Below are positions 48,221 through 57,935 of a DNA stretch of 64,000 nucleotides, piece by piece. Source of the stretch: Icerya purchasi (taxonomy: Eukaryota; Arthropoda; Insecta; Hemiptera; Monophlebidae). The notes under the pieces were generated by a model. That model was not told the DNA's origin. It ran no database searches and saw only the letters and a list, made by a program, of their open reading frames with translations. The stretch spans positions 25,307,191 through 25,371,190 of the forward strand of contig CM077116.1 in assembly GCA_039619475.1 (NCBI GenBank), read 5' to 3'. Every line of letters begins with the position of its first letter. Position 1 is the stretch's first letter. A program made the translations under genes and the position numbers.

Positions 48221-48400
48221 TAATATTTAAAATCGACGTAATATTTAAAATCGACGTAATATTTAAAATCGACGTAATATTTAAAATCAACGTAATATTT
48301 AAAATCAACGTAATATTTAAAATCAACGTAATATTTAAAATCGACGTAATATTTAAAATCGCCGTAATATTTAAAATCGCCGTAATATTTAAAATCGCCG
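48221..48400. repeat. Tandem array, ten 18-bp units
   Basis: Ten consecutive units of TAATATTTAAAATCGACG run without a gap. Only two positions near the unit's end vary, in runs: CGACG x3, CAACG x3, CGACG x1, CGCCG x3. Blocks of identical variants indicate duplication of multi-unit segments (slippage or unequal exchange). Each unit is a multiple of three but carries TAA in one frame, so coding is unlikely. Confidence 0.9.
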
Positions 48401-48632
48401 TATGGCGTAAGTATATTTCAGCGCAAACGACTATGTATTTGTTTAGAATTTCTATTTTGTAAATAAGCGCGTAATATTTTTTAACATATTTTAGTAAATC
48501 CGAAATAGATGATGGAGGGGGGATATTATTAAGAAGATTTAGTTTAGCGTTAGCGGGTTTTCAATTTTATATTTAAGGCGTAAGATAATCATCGAATCGA
48601 AAGAAGAAAAAATATTTTTTGTACCATCTTAC

Positions 48633-48667
48633 TAGGATTCCGTACATTACATGTATACGGAATCCTA
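48633..48667. repeat. Perfect 12-bp stem hairpin
   Basis: TAGGATTCCGTA (48633-48644) is exactly inverted at 48656-48667 with an 11-nt loop. It may be the remnant of a small foldback element or a cruciform-prone site. Confidence 0.7.
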
Positions 48668-49649
48668 AAAAGAACGGAAAAAAACGCGAAATTAAAAATT
48701 TCTTACAAAATAAATCAGCGGCTTTATCGAAATGCGAGTTATTTATCTAGCAATTTGTGAAAAAACAGACAATGCGCCTTATAATAATTACGCGCGTAAA
48801 ACACGAAAAATAAATTCGTAATTTTTTGTAAAAATTCGAGGAAATTGTTAAATTGTTTTGTAGTTCAATTATTGCTCGAGAAGTTGAGTGATTTTTCTTT
48901 TTTTCGTTTACACTCACACCCGTCTACGTGGCGGACGCTAGACGCATCAATTAACCAAAATAGTGTCAGTTTCTCAGAAGAGAATTTACTTCCCGAGCGC
49001 CCCCCGCCACGCCGTTTTTTGCTGGTTCGGCAGCAGCTTCATTTGAAATTCAAAAGAAACAAGGAGAAATTTTTAATAAGATCAATTTCGTCCTTCATTA
49101 CAATAATTCCATTTACGGTCTGTCTGCAATCTGACGTCCAGAAATCGGCTGCTTCCTTGTTAACTTGTTATTGTATTCCGTTCGGAGCGATTATTTAAAC
49201 TGAGCCGAAGTTCCGATAACAAATCTGGCAATCGACAGCATGCTCGAAACAATGAACAAAGAGAGCCAGGACACGACAGGCTGCCTAGACACACTGCCTT
49301 TGTCAATCGAGTGTTGTCCGATTTCTCTCGGATGGCCGTTCGTCAAAGGGTTGCATCGAGCAAATCAAAAAACAATACGACTCCCTCAGAAATTGAGCGG
49401 TCGCAGTTGCACGCTGACGTCTCTACGTTGACGGCAATGTGCTCTCCGACGAGGACACATGAATGCCGTATGTTGCGCGTAGCTGCATTCGCTCGGCCGA
49501 CGTTATTTCCAAGCTAAAAAACCGGCTGCCATTCTCGGAAGGCTGAGAAAAAAAGTAAAATAAATCAACAAATAAATCTCCAGCACACTAATAAATACGG
49601 AGTAGTATACATACACACGGTGGCTCTTCGATTTTTTCCGATATTTCGA
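48668..49649. other. No supported gene
   Basis: A 117-codon + frame (48845-49198) and two overlapping frames near 49240-49517 are unrecognised, in slightly GC-richer DNA. A donor-like GTGAGT exists on the minus strand at 48911, preceded by an open stretch, but its acceptor is weak. Confidence 0.3.
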
Positions 49650-50356
49650 TGTCCATGCATCTAAAGAGACATGTGAGAGAGCTGCATGCTAGAGACTGTC
49701 TCAAGATTTTTAGCGTTACAAGGGCTATTTTTAAAACCTTTCTACCATAGCGAATACTTATCAGCACACAGGACCTCTGTAATATCAATGAAACTATTTC
49801 GGCCGTATAACTTCGTGTCCGAAATCCTTGCAAGTAAAAAAGTTTGCGATAGAAGGACAAAATTTAATTCGCGCCTATTTCGTCATAATAGTCGCCGTCT
49901 TTCCGTGCTTCTGTAACGCGGCACGCAAACGATCTATGATGGAATTTAGCTCGATAAGCCCGAAAAAATGTCCTTTAACTGTCGTTTATCGTTAAAACTG
50001 TGCACGCCTCGCTCTATTATCTAATAACCGCTGTTTTTTCGACGATTACCGGACTAATTGTCGAGGTGTCACACATCGTTTGCGTGCCGCGTTACAGAAG
50101 CACGGAAAGACGGCGACGATTATTACGAAATAGGCGCGAATTAAATTTTGTCCTTCTATCGCAAACTTTTTTACTTGCAAGGATTTCGGACACAAAATTA
50201 TACGGCCGAAATAGTTTCATTGATATTACAGAGGTCCTGCGTGCTGAGAAGTATTCGCTATAGTAGAAAGGTTTTAAAAATAGCCCTTGTAACGCTAAAA
50301 ATTTTAAGACAGTCTCTACCATGCAGCTCTCTCGCAAGTCTCCAGATACATGGTAT
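49650..50356. mobile_element. Foldback element, about 290-bp arms, 125-bp loop
   Basis: Left arm 49650-49942 and right arm 50068-50356 are inverse copies at high identity. AGAGAGCTGCATG near the left end mirrors CATGCAGCTCTCT near the right, and CGGCACGCAAACGAT mirrors ATCGTTTGCGTGCCG at the loop. Both arms give the same 60-codon frame when read outward (SFYRKLFYLQGFRT, KVLKIALVTLKILRQS), which is simply a by-product of arm identity. No transposase was seen in the 125-bp loop. This fits a foldback MITE; the superfamily is unknown. Confidence 0.8.
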
Positions 50357-50989
50357 TTCCTTGGTCCACAGCTAATTACCTACTTCAGTGGCCAATAAAT
50401 TATATTCTATTCGGAGAGTGTTACACAACAAATTGCAACTATCGTGGAATGTGCTTTTAGATGTTTTTTGGTCTAGACTATATATACTTGTATAGCCCTC
50501 CTTGACAATATAGTCTGCTACAATCGATAATAGTCAAGAAAAGTAGAATTAAAAAAAAAAAATTAAAAATCCAATACAATAAAACCAACCGTCTCTCTAC
50601 ATTAGCAAAATAATAAATTGCAATGAGTGAGGGAAAAGAAACTAAATAAAACAAAAATTAAATAATAACCGCGTTTCCTTCAATAAACTTAAAAAAAGAA
50701 TAGAATTGTGTCAAAAGTAGATAAAAAATACATACATATTGAAGAATAAATGTCGTACGACATAAAGTTTTATCAAAAAAGAAAAAAAACAAGTTTCTTG
50801 TTATCAATCTGATCGCAGTTAAATAAAAAATGGTTAATATTTTCTCTAAAATTTAGTCGACATATTTCAACCTATATTGCAACCTGTGCAAAGTGTTTCC
50901 TGTATTGGAAAAGTTTAAACCCATTTGACAATGGTCAGAAATTTACAGATCGTACTAACTGGAACACGAATGTGACAAAACCAAGGTAT
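50357..50989. other. AT-rich sequence
   Basis: A-rich tracts at about 50549-50562 and 50779-50789. No gene seen. Confidence 0.35.
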
Positions 50990-51540
50990 GAACGGAAGAG
51001 ATGGACAATATGAAAATATTTACCAAAACCTTGATCAAACTCACCCGATCCGCATTATTATCTCTTTTGGCTTTATCTAGAAGAAGGTCGAAGGATGAAA
51101 TGAACGGAAATTTAATACCTGACCTGACCGCTTATTTAGCAATCGAATTGTCACTAATTGTAAGTGGTCCACTCCGCAGTAGCCTGAAATCCAGTAGAAC
51201 TTAAGGACGGTTCCAAGTTCTAAAATATTAAAACACCTCTTTTTTTTTTTTTTTTAAATTTCATAAATAAATGAATTAAACTTGAGGTTACTACACCACT
51301 CTGAAGCGACAAGAGAGAACTAAGGCTGTCCGAGAATATTACAAATTCCTCCTTGGACTGCAACACATTTTCCACAAACTCTAATGCCTTCTCAATAGCG
51401 AGAAGTTTAGTCGTAAAAACCGGAGGCAATCTAAATTTTTACTCTTTCTATAATAAAGCCTGCCTCTACACTCTGTCATTAAGTCTACTGAATTTAGCAC
51501 CGTCCATAAAGATCGGTAACCGGGCTATAATTCATTCCCG
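50990..51540 (-). pseudogene. Non-LTR retrotransposon RNase H domain, decayed
   Basis: Minus-strand pieces are PIFMDGAKFSRLNDRV, LPPVFTTKLLAIEKALEF, VIFSDSLSSLLSLQ, then after an expanded A tract KFYWISGYCGVDH. These are, in order, the RNase H TDGSK, FTAELLAI, FSDSxSSL and WIxxHCGVxxNE motifs. Catalytic Asp residues of the first and third motifs remain, but the Glu of FTAELLAI is Lys and the fourth motif is degraded. A poly(A)15 expansion breaks the frame at 51241-51255. Confidence 0.65.
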
Positions 51541-52907
51541 GTACTTGGAAAAGCAGAATTCACGATATTGCCAAAATCATCTAGTACATTTAAGAAAGAA
51601 GCAAGAGCGCCGAATAACGAATAAGTCGCGTTTTATTGAGATGGTCACTGAGAGGAAAAGGTCTATTAACGCATCCGCGAACGGTTTTTTCCGCAGAAGG
51701 CTTTGATTAACCGAAATGAAGAGAAATACATTTCGCCGTTGTATTTTAACCGAAAATTCTGCTACATTAAATATTACTGACCCTTTAAATCGTATAAATT
51801 TCGGGGGTTTTCTTCACCTTCGACGCCTCTAAGTCTCATCTCGCCGGTCGTTTTAATTGCCACATCTGAGAATAATTATATGCCGACGGTTGTGCCTCGG
51901 AGAAGGAGAAAAAGAGAGCTTTTAAAAGGATACGGTAAAGTTTTTTACCGTCGCGGTGCATATAAATTTCACCGCTGCTGGTAACCTTTTTCCGCTTCTT
52001 CGAAAGGAAAAGCCTTTTTTAAAATTATTCATCGCTGTTGCGAAGTTTTAAACGGCTGCCGCCGAGTTAAATTTTCTATCCTTGAAACGTGTTCGGGAAA
52101 ATTGTCTATATTGAATTTTCCTTTTGTTAGGGCTGCTCGCTTGTAATTGATGGATTTTCAAATTCCGGAAGTCCACTATATCTGTGTATATACGTAGGTG
52201 CTAGTGTGCGGTAGATGTATTATAACATGCCGATGATATATAACAGTGCTGACAGTATGATAAGTGGTTTAGTAGCAGTGCAGATTGCTACGGTCGCAAT
52301 GCTGTTGAAGAAGAACTGATGGTCTATCGGTAGCAGATGGCTTAGTTTTATTTTCTATACCAACGCTTACGTGCGTGTACATCTTCGTTTCTTATATTGA
52401 TTGATGTCTTGTCTACCACTCTCGTGTTTGTTTATCTCGTTCCTTGCACTGCTCTGCACCTAAATATCCTCAGAAACCGATTCCCGCTAACACGCTAGTA
52501 AAATATTTCAAAAAAACAAAAACGAAAAAAAAAACAGCTATAGACGACTACGCTGCGTGAAAGAGGAAAATTGAATGAAAGACTTTCCGGGAACCAGCGA
52601 AAGTGTAAAATATTTCTCGGTAAAACCGGTTGTGCGTTCTTACAACGCGATGACGGTGATTCGAAATTTCCTTATATTTACGAATGTATCGGATGAAAAC
52701 GAATATAGTAATAACATTCAGATGGGCCTCTAGGTTCAATAATTATTACCTAGTTACTAGGCTCGGAGAAAATCAACTGATGATTGAGCTCTTGCCGATT
52801 TATAGTATAGTCTTTTATTGAGATTAAAAAGAGTTTTTTGTTTGTTTTTATTTTCTTTTTCTTTTTTTTTTTTTTAACGCGAAAAACTTTTAGAATCCTC
52901 TACTATA
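51541..52907. other. No supported gene
   Basis: Part of the stretch just right of 51540 may still be retrotransposon, but no motif was recognised. The rest is AT-rich, with a T tract at 52863-52875 beside repeat A copy 3. Confidence 0.35.
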
Positions 52908-53260
52908 TAACTCGGTCATTTTGGCCTTCCAAGGGTCTGTGCCCCTTGACCCCTCTTGCTTTCATTTCCGTCTCTTTCTTTTCTATACTTTGTATAAGAT
53001 GATCAAAATTTACAACGTAATTCTTACTGGCATCATCACAAAAAAAATAACATAACCACAAAAATCCTATCCTAACATTTAGCTTTCATTATATAAAATT
53101 AAGACATTTATTCGTTACATTTTTCGTTACATATTTCATTACATAAAATTGTGACATTTTTTAAATAACAATAAAAAAGATGCTATAAAATATAACAAAC
53201 GTTACATAAAATTAGGACATTTTTTCTAATGGGTGGTAGCCTAAGAATTACGTTGTAATT
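52908..53260 (-). repeat. Dispersed repeat A, copy 3 (reverse orientation)
   Basis: It runs TATAACTCGGTCATTTTGGC, AAGGGTCTGTGCCCCTTG hairpin region, CCCCTCTTGCTT, internal TTACAACGTAATTCTTA (about 53009), AGGACATTTTTTCTAATGGG, and terminal TAAGAATTACGTTGTAA (to 53258), followed by a TA array (53261-53279). It is the most complete copy relative to copy 1, and its two 17-bp inverted sequences match perfectly. Confidence 0.8.
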
Positions 53261-53280
53261 AATATATATATATATATATC

Positions 53281-53565
53281 TTTAGTTGTACTGCTCGATA
53301 CTCGAGCGTCGTGACTACCTACTTGTACATTCTAGTTGTACAGACATAGACATAATATGTGCAAAGCAATTGCTATGTGCTACGCGAGTGTATACACGCA
53401 GCACTACACTCGGAACTGATATTGTAAATGTTCGGTTTATCGATGTACAATACGGTCCCAAGTTTGTCTACCTATAATAACTGGCGCGAATAGATATGCA
53501 TGTTTGCCATTGCTTTCCATATGATTTTATTAGCGATTAATTAATTATTTGTAATAATTTCTGTC
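53281..53565. other. No supported feature
   Basis: Ordinary sequence between repeat A copy 3 and a tRNA-like element. A 63-codon frame is unrecognised. Confidence 0.3.
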
Positions 53566-53637
53566 GTCGCTTGGGATTGAACTACTCAAGACTTCCGTAC
53601 TGGAAGCCAAGCACTCTAGCAACTAGGCTAATGCGAC
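53566..53637 (-). mobile_element. tRNA-like SINE head (72 nt)
   Basis: On the minus strand the 72 nt run from GTCGCAT to AAGCGAC, which pair at six of seven positions as an acceptor stem. Inside are TAGCCTAGTTGCTAGAGT (A-box/D-arm-like), GCTTCCAGTACGGAAGT and AGTTCAATCCC (B box). The anticodon position would read GTA, but U33 is replaced by A and the D and T stems are poor. A SINE head or tRNA pseudogene is therefore more likely than a working tRNA gene. Confidence 0.5.
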
Positions 53638-54855
53638 GATATATAGCCCTGTAGATATTGTGTTACAATGATATATGGTATTCCAGACAGCATATAGAAT
53701 GTTCTGGAATTACATAACATCGCAGTTCAGAGTCCGTACCTTGTCCGGTTTATTGGGATTATACTCCTTAGTATAATTTCCCTCCTATTGCGTGACAAAC
53801 GGATTCCACGAGAACACCTTATAAAACTTATCACTACATTTTTGTTCCATGCCTGTACTTTTAAAAGGAAAAAACTTATCAAAAAATCTAAACAGTTTTT
53901 TAACATTGTTACTTTGAATACGGCGACGACGATCTCATATTGTTTCGACCGTAAGTCCTCGAGGTACTTATTCACATACGGTAAATCAAATAAAGACAGA
54001 ATTTCTTCATTGTCAGTTACTAGACTGCCTAGTAATTTCTCCATTTATGTGCTCAGCAATATACGCGATCATTTCTTCGGTAAAAAAGCTGTTTCCATCG
54101 AGAATTAATATAATAAGTAACATTGAACATCCCACAATTTAATGTTTTAGTAAGCGCCAGGCCCAAGGTTTTTTTTTTTTTTTTTTGTTTTTTTGTTTTT
54201 TCGTATCTAACTGTTTATTGCAAGCTCGTACGTAATAATACTATATTTGAAAACTACTAGTCAACTTAAGGAAAAGATAGATTCTCATAATCGTATTTTT
54301 TTCGCGCCTTCAGTAGCAGATTTAAATAATATTACGAGCATGTAACGAAAACGGTTCTTATAAAAATAAAACAAAATAATAGGATTGTCTTACAATACAC
54401 GAGAGAGTAGGATCGGGACAGATACTTTGTCCTGAAACTAGTGCAGACTAAAGTGATTTAAATAGCTTGGATAATTTTATTTTTATAGTTTAGTTTTCCT
54501 TTTATATATAATATACATATATATATATGCATGTGTATATTATACAGATTTTAAAAAAAAAAAGAAAAATAAGCGGTGGTCTAAAAAGAACGATTGCATT
54601 ACAGCTCGAAAAGGATGGTGTATTATTTTATTATATTGTTAAATGTCAGGGTAGATAGAGCTTTAACGCTGGGAGCGTTTTTTTTTTTTTTCATATGCAG
54701 CACTCAATATTTGTTAATATTTTCGGAGAAATAAAAAAAAAAAAAAAAGACTTGCTCAGTTGCGCTCGGAGATGTTAGATATTAGCCGTATATACCAATG
54801 CGAGTTACTAGACAACTCCTATATGTATATATATATGTGTGTGTGTGTATATGAA
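53638..54855. other. AT-rich sequence; antiparallel open frames at 53727-54108
   Basis: A 105-codon minus frame (MEKLLGSLVTDNEE, DLPYVNKYLEDLR) and a 106-codon plus frame overlap almost entirely. Neither is recognised. Poly(T) at 54171-54187, A tracts near 54731, TA array at 54823-54838. Confidence 0.3.
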
Positions 54856-54930
54856 ACTTCCAGCCTGGTAGCTCAACACCTTATACACGCTGGGCGGCTA
54901 CCGTACTATACTTTCATTTCCCATAGTGGC
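54856..54930 (-). mobile_element. Truncated tRNA-like SINE fragment
   Basis: The minus strand has GGTAGCCGCCCAGCGTGTATAAGGTG followed by GAGCTACCAGGCTGGAAG. This resembles an A-box region and anticodon arm of a tRNA-derived SINE, cut off at the TA/TG microsatellite (54823-54850). No B box remains. Confidence 0.3.
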
Positions 54931-56245
54931 TTAAACAGTCAAACTGTTCTAGCTACAGTTGAAAAAAACATGCCTTTTAGACGCCAAAGAGTTTCGGTAA
55001 TTTTTTTTCTGCACACCAAACGAGCGAAAACTCCATTTTTGCTCATAGTCGAGGGTGAACTATTTTCGGCATCGCTACGGTAACAATTTTAGAGTATGTA
55101 CGTGCGCGTCGTGTGAAGGGAAAGGTTGATTAAATTTTAACGACGAAAGAAGAGAAATACGAAATACGAAGTAGGAAATAAGAAAAACGTCAAGCGGTCT
55201 GCAGGAGCGTCGCGCTAATAATTGTGGAGCGTGTTTTTACTTGTCCGGTGGAGTCGGGAAATTATAATAAATGATAAGGAAGAAGAGGAAATCTTTGTGC
55301 TGCGCGGTGGCTGTGTCTTGCATGCGCCGGCTAATGATTAAAAAGAAGAATCTTTCGGAGATTTGAAACGGTGGGAACGAAAGAAGCGGCGGAACTGAAG
55401 GACGAAGAGAGCGGCAAACGAAATGTAACGATGTTTAGGTTCATCTTTTAAATGCGATTATGTATAAAGCGTAGACTGCTGCTGGCATTACGTTGTTCTC
55501 AAGTTGCGCCGGCCTGCACGACCAATTTACCACCATTCAATGTGACATGCCGTCTTTTTGATTGATGATATCGCCCCTGACGATGCGGCCGATGCTCCGA
55601 CTCGATTTAGCACCGCTATTATTATCTCTCTTCCATGTAATTCCAGATAAATCTGTTTCTCTCCGAATTTCTTCTCTGTCTCTCGTTCCATCGAAATTAC
55701 TATCACCGACCCTCTTGCAGCGACTCGAGATAATTACTGTCCCATCGTGGGCTAATGGTTGTGACGAGTATTTACCTAATTTAAGGGGCTTTATGCAAAT
55801 TTTCTCAGCTACTCCTTATGAGTTATATACCGCTGAAAAGTACTCCTTTAATGATTAAAACTGCTCGAGAAACGAAAAAAAAAGAACGAAGAGAAAATGC
55901 TATCGACGATTTCTACTTTCCCATATACACTCATTACGTAATTGTCGAATGGAGGGAGAGGGGGATCTGAACAGAATGTTCGTAATAAAAAACTTTTTCC
56001 ATTTTTCTTAATGAAGTCAGCTCGAAAATTATAAATGTTAATAAATCCAGATCTCTCGAAGAAAATTCGAAGCTTCCAAAATCATGTATACGTAGTGAAC
56101 ATTTTTATGTTCACATTTTGTTTTAAATTAACGTATTTTTCTTTATTTTCAATATTTTTGTTTCGTCAAGTTTTCTTTTTGTCTTCTTCTTTGATTAACG
56201 TGCCATGTACTGCTGCCTAGGCCAGAGGCACGGATAAGATAACAG
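54931..56245. other. No supported gene
   Basis: A 98-codon + frame at 55562-55858 (Leu/Ser-rich) is unrecognised. Composition is ordinary. Confidence 0.3.
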
Positions 56246-56950
56246 TTAGATGGAGTGGAATACGTTAGTGGTCTTGAGAAAACGTAGGAGGCGTTCAATT
56301 TTGTCGTGGCGATCAGACAGGATTTCGGAAAGGTTGGACGACTGGAGAATTTGTGCTCGATATGAATTATAGGTGGGACAGCTGACGAGTAAATGTTGGA
56401 TTGTTACAGGAGAATTGCAATTGGAACACAGTGAAATAGGTTGTCTGGACCGGAGGTGACTGTGAGTGATTTTGGAGTGACCTAGGCGGAGTCTTGTGAC
56501 AATGATTTCATTCCTTCGATTCCTAGATAATGAGCTTCTCGTTTGTCGAATAGTATCTCGAATTGAGCGCAGCTTGTTCGTGTTTGACATGTTGGTCCAC
56601 TGTTTTTGCCATGTTTTAAGTGATTTTTGCACTATATGAGCTTTCAGATCCATTGACAGAAGTGTTCGGTACCGGAAAGAACAATGATCCTTCTTTTGCC
56701 GCCGTATACGCGAATGAATTCCCCTGGATTGTGATGGGATCCATGCGAACGAAACACGGGTACTTGTACTACAAAGAGTGCGAATAATTTATTTGGCTCT
56801 TGGGTGTTGGTGAGGAGAGTTGTATTTTTGAATTTATGTGATCGCGTTTAATGAGTCTCTGTACATATGAAGTGTGAGGAGTGAGGATCGGAAGTTATTA
56901 CATTTTCAATTGCAAGTTTTATAGCAAACAGTTCCCCAAAAGAATAGTGA
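56246..56950 (-). pseudogene. Non-LTR retrotransposon RNase H plus C-terminal zinc knuckle (I/Jockey type)
   Basis: Intact frame 56246-56653 reads MDLKAHIVQKSLKTWQKQWT, IIVTRLRLGHSKITHSHL, CSNCNSPVTIQHLLVSCP and LSEILSD: linker WQxxW, TRLRxGHxxxTHxxL, a complete Cx2Cx7Hx4C knuckle and the terminal IL helix. Upstream, to about 56950 and across frameshifts, GELFAIKLAIENV, SHFICTE and VSFAWIPS are RNase H motifs: the Glu is kept and the second Asp is replaced. It resembles the fragment at 1-250. The RT and endonuclease are absent. The element abuts the insertion at 56971. Confidence 0.8.
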
Positions 56951-56951
56951 A

Positions 56952-56970
56952 TTTTTTTTGAATATACAAC
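56952..56970. repeat. Target-site duplication, left copy
   Basis: TTTTTTTTGAATATACAAC here and TTTTTTGAAATATACAAC at 57603-57620 flank the poly(T)-headed insertion 56971-57602. They differ by one A and by T-run length. Duplicated flanks of 15-20 bp are the hallmark of target-primed reverse transcription. Confidence 0.75.
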
Positions 56971-57602
56971 TTTTTTTTTTTTTTTTTTTTTTTTTTACCC
57001 CCTTGGGTTTGCTAGCAAAGAGCATTAGCCCAGCAAAAAGGAATAGATACATGGAATAGAATAGAAATTATATTTTTATTCTGTCGACAATGGCATCAAG
57101 GAACACCCCTAGGACAGGAACAACAGAGATAGTAGGTAGAGAAAGAACATAAGAGGCGTTGAAAGGAGCAGGAAGACCAAGCTTTAAAAGATGATAATAA
57201 AGTAACTCACGCTCGCGAGATAAACCAGAACACTCGAAGAGCACGTGATTCGCATCGCAAACATACACTGGAGGAACCTTCAGGATCCAATGGATAATTA
57301 TGAGATGCAGCCAAAGAAAAGCGATTTAGTGAAGAAGGAAGGAGACTATGCGAGAAACGGAGGCGAGATAATTTAGTAATTACGGACCGACGCAAACTGG
57401 GAAACTCATAGAACCAAGGACGAAAAGAAGGAATACAGGGTTAATCAAGAGATAAAAGGAATTAGAATTAGCGAAAAGAGAAACATAAACAGAATGCCTA
57501 AGATGGCAGGATTTAGTTGGAAGAAGAATATTGTGTGCTGGAAACCTCCTAATAAAATTCCCATTGGAAACAGCAGCTTTAGCAAGGAGGTCGACGGCTA
57601 CA
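56971..57602 (-). mobile_element. 5'-truncated non-LTR insertion, family E, with poly(A) tail and TSD
   Basis: On the minus strand the insert starts in RNase H (NVAVDLLAKAAVSNG near 57600), continues PWFYEFPSLRRSVITK, LSRLRFSHSLLPSSL, then CDANHVLFECSGLSRE and ends PVLGVFLDAIVDRIKI-stop at 57068. A short 3' UTR with GGGCTAATGCTC and a 26-nt poly(A) (T run 56971-56996) follows. Matching flanks (56952-56970, 57603-57620) define the insertion exactly, about 632 bp. Two frameshifts show it is dead, but the clear TSD suggests relatively recent arrival. Confidence 0.85.
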
Positions 57603-57620
57603 TTTTTTGAAATATACAAC

Positions 57621-57676
57621 TTAATATTTTAATGTTTTAATTTATACGCATCGTGTAATAAAAAAGTCATTAATAG
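57621..57676. other. Spacer between two retrotransposon insertions
   Basis: AT-rich pre-insertion DNA (TTAATATTTTAATG...). Confidence 0.5.
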
Positions 57677-57935
57677 TTTTTTTTTTTTTTAAATGGGTTT
57701 TGTGTCAGCACTGGCCCAACTACATGAGTTTAGATAACCTACTCAGATTTTGAGGTGATCGGTGATAGTATAAAGAAGAGTAGGAGGGGAATAACGGCTA
57801 GAGATGGAAAGGAAAGGATAAAGGAAGCATTGAAAGGGGTAGGAAGATCCAACGCCAATAGTTCGGCGTATAGATGAGAGCACTCGGGAAAAAGGACATT
57901 CAAAAAGGATATGGTTGGGATCGCATGGCACATAA
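57677..57935 (-). mobile_element. Non-LTR insertion tail, family E, second copy
   Basis: On the minus strand CDPNHILFECPFSRVL, then LLALDLPTPFNASFILSFPS, AVIPLLLFF, and after a frameshift a TITDHLKI-stop. The 3' UTR has GGGCCAGTGCTGAC and AAACCCATTT, then poly(A)14 (T run 57677-57690). It matches the adjacent copy in coding end, UTR words and tail position. It is shorter (starts at the knuckle), and no convincing target duplication was found. Confidence 0.75.

Noticed and set aside
49588..50375. Matching 60-codon frames on opposite strands as a duplicated small gene
   Set aside because: They are the two arms of an inverted repeat read outward; no start context, splice sites or recognisable domain.
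53566..53637. Functional tRNA-Tyr gene
   Set aside because: Position 33 is not T, and the D and T stems are poor; SINE or pseudogene preferred.
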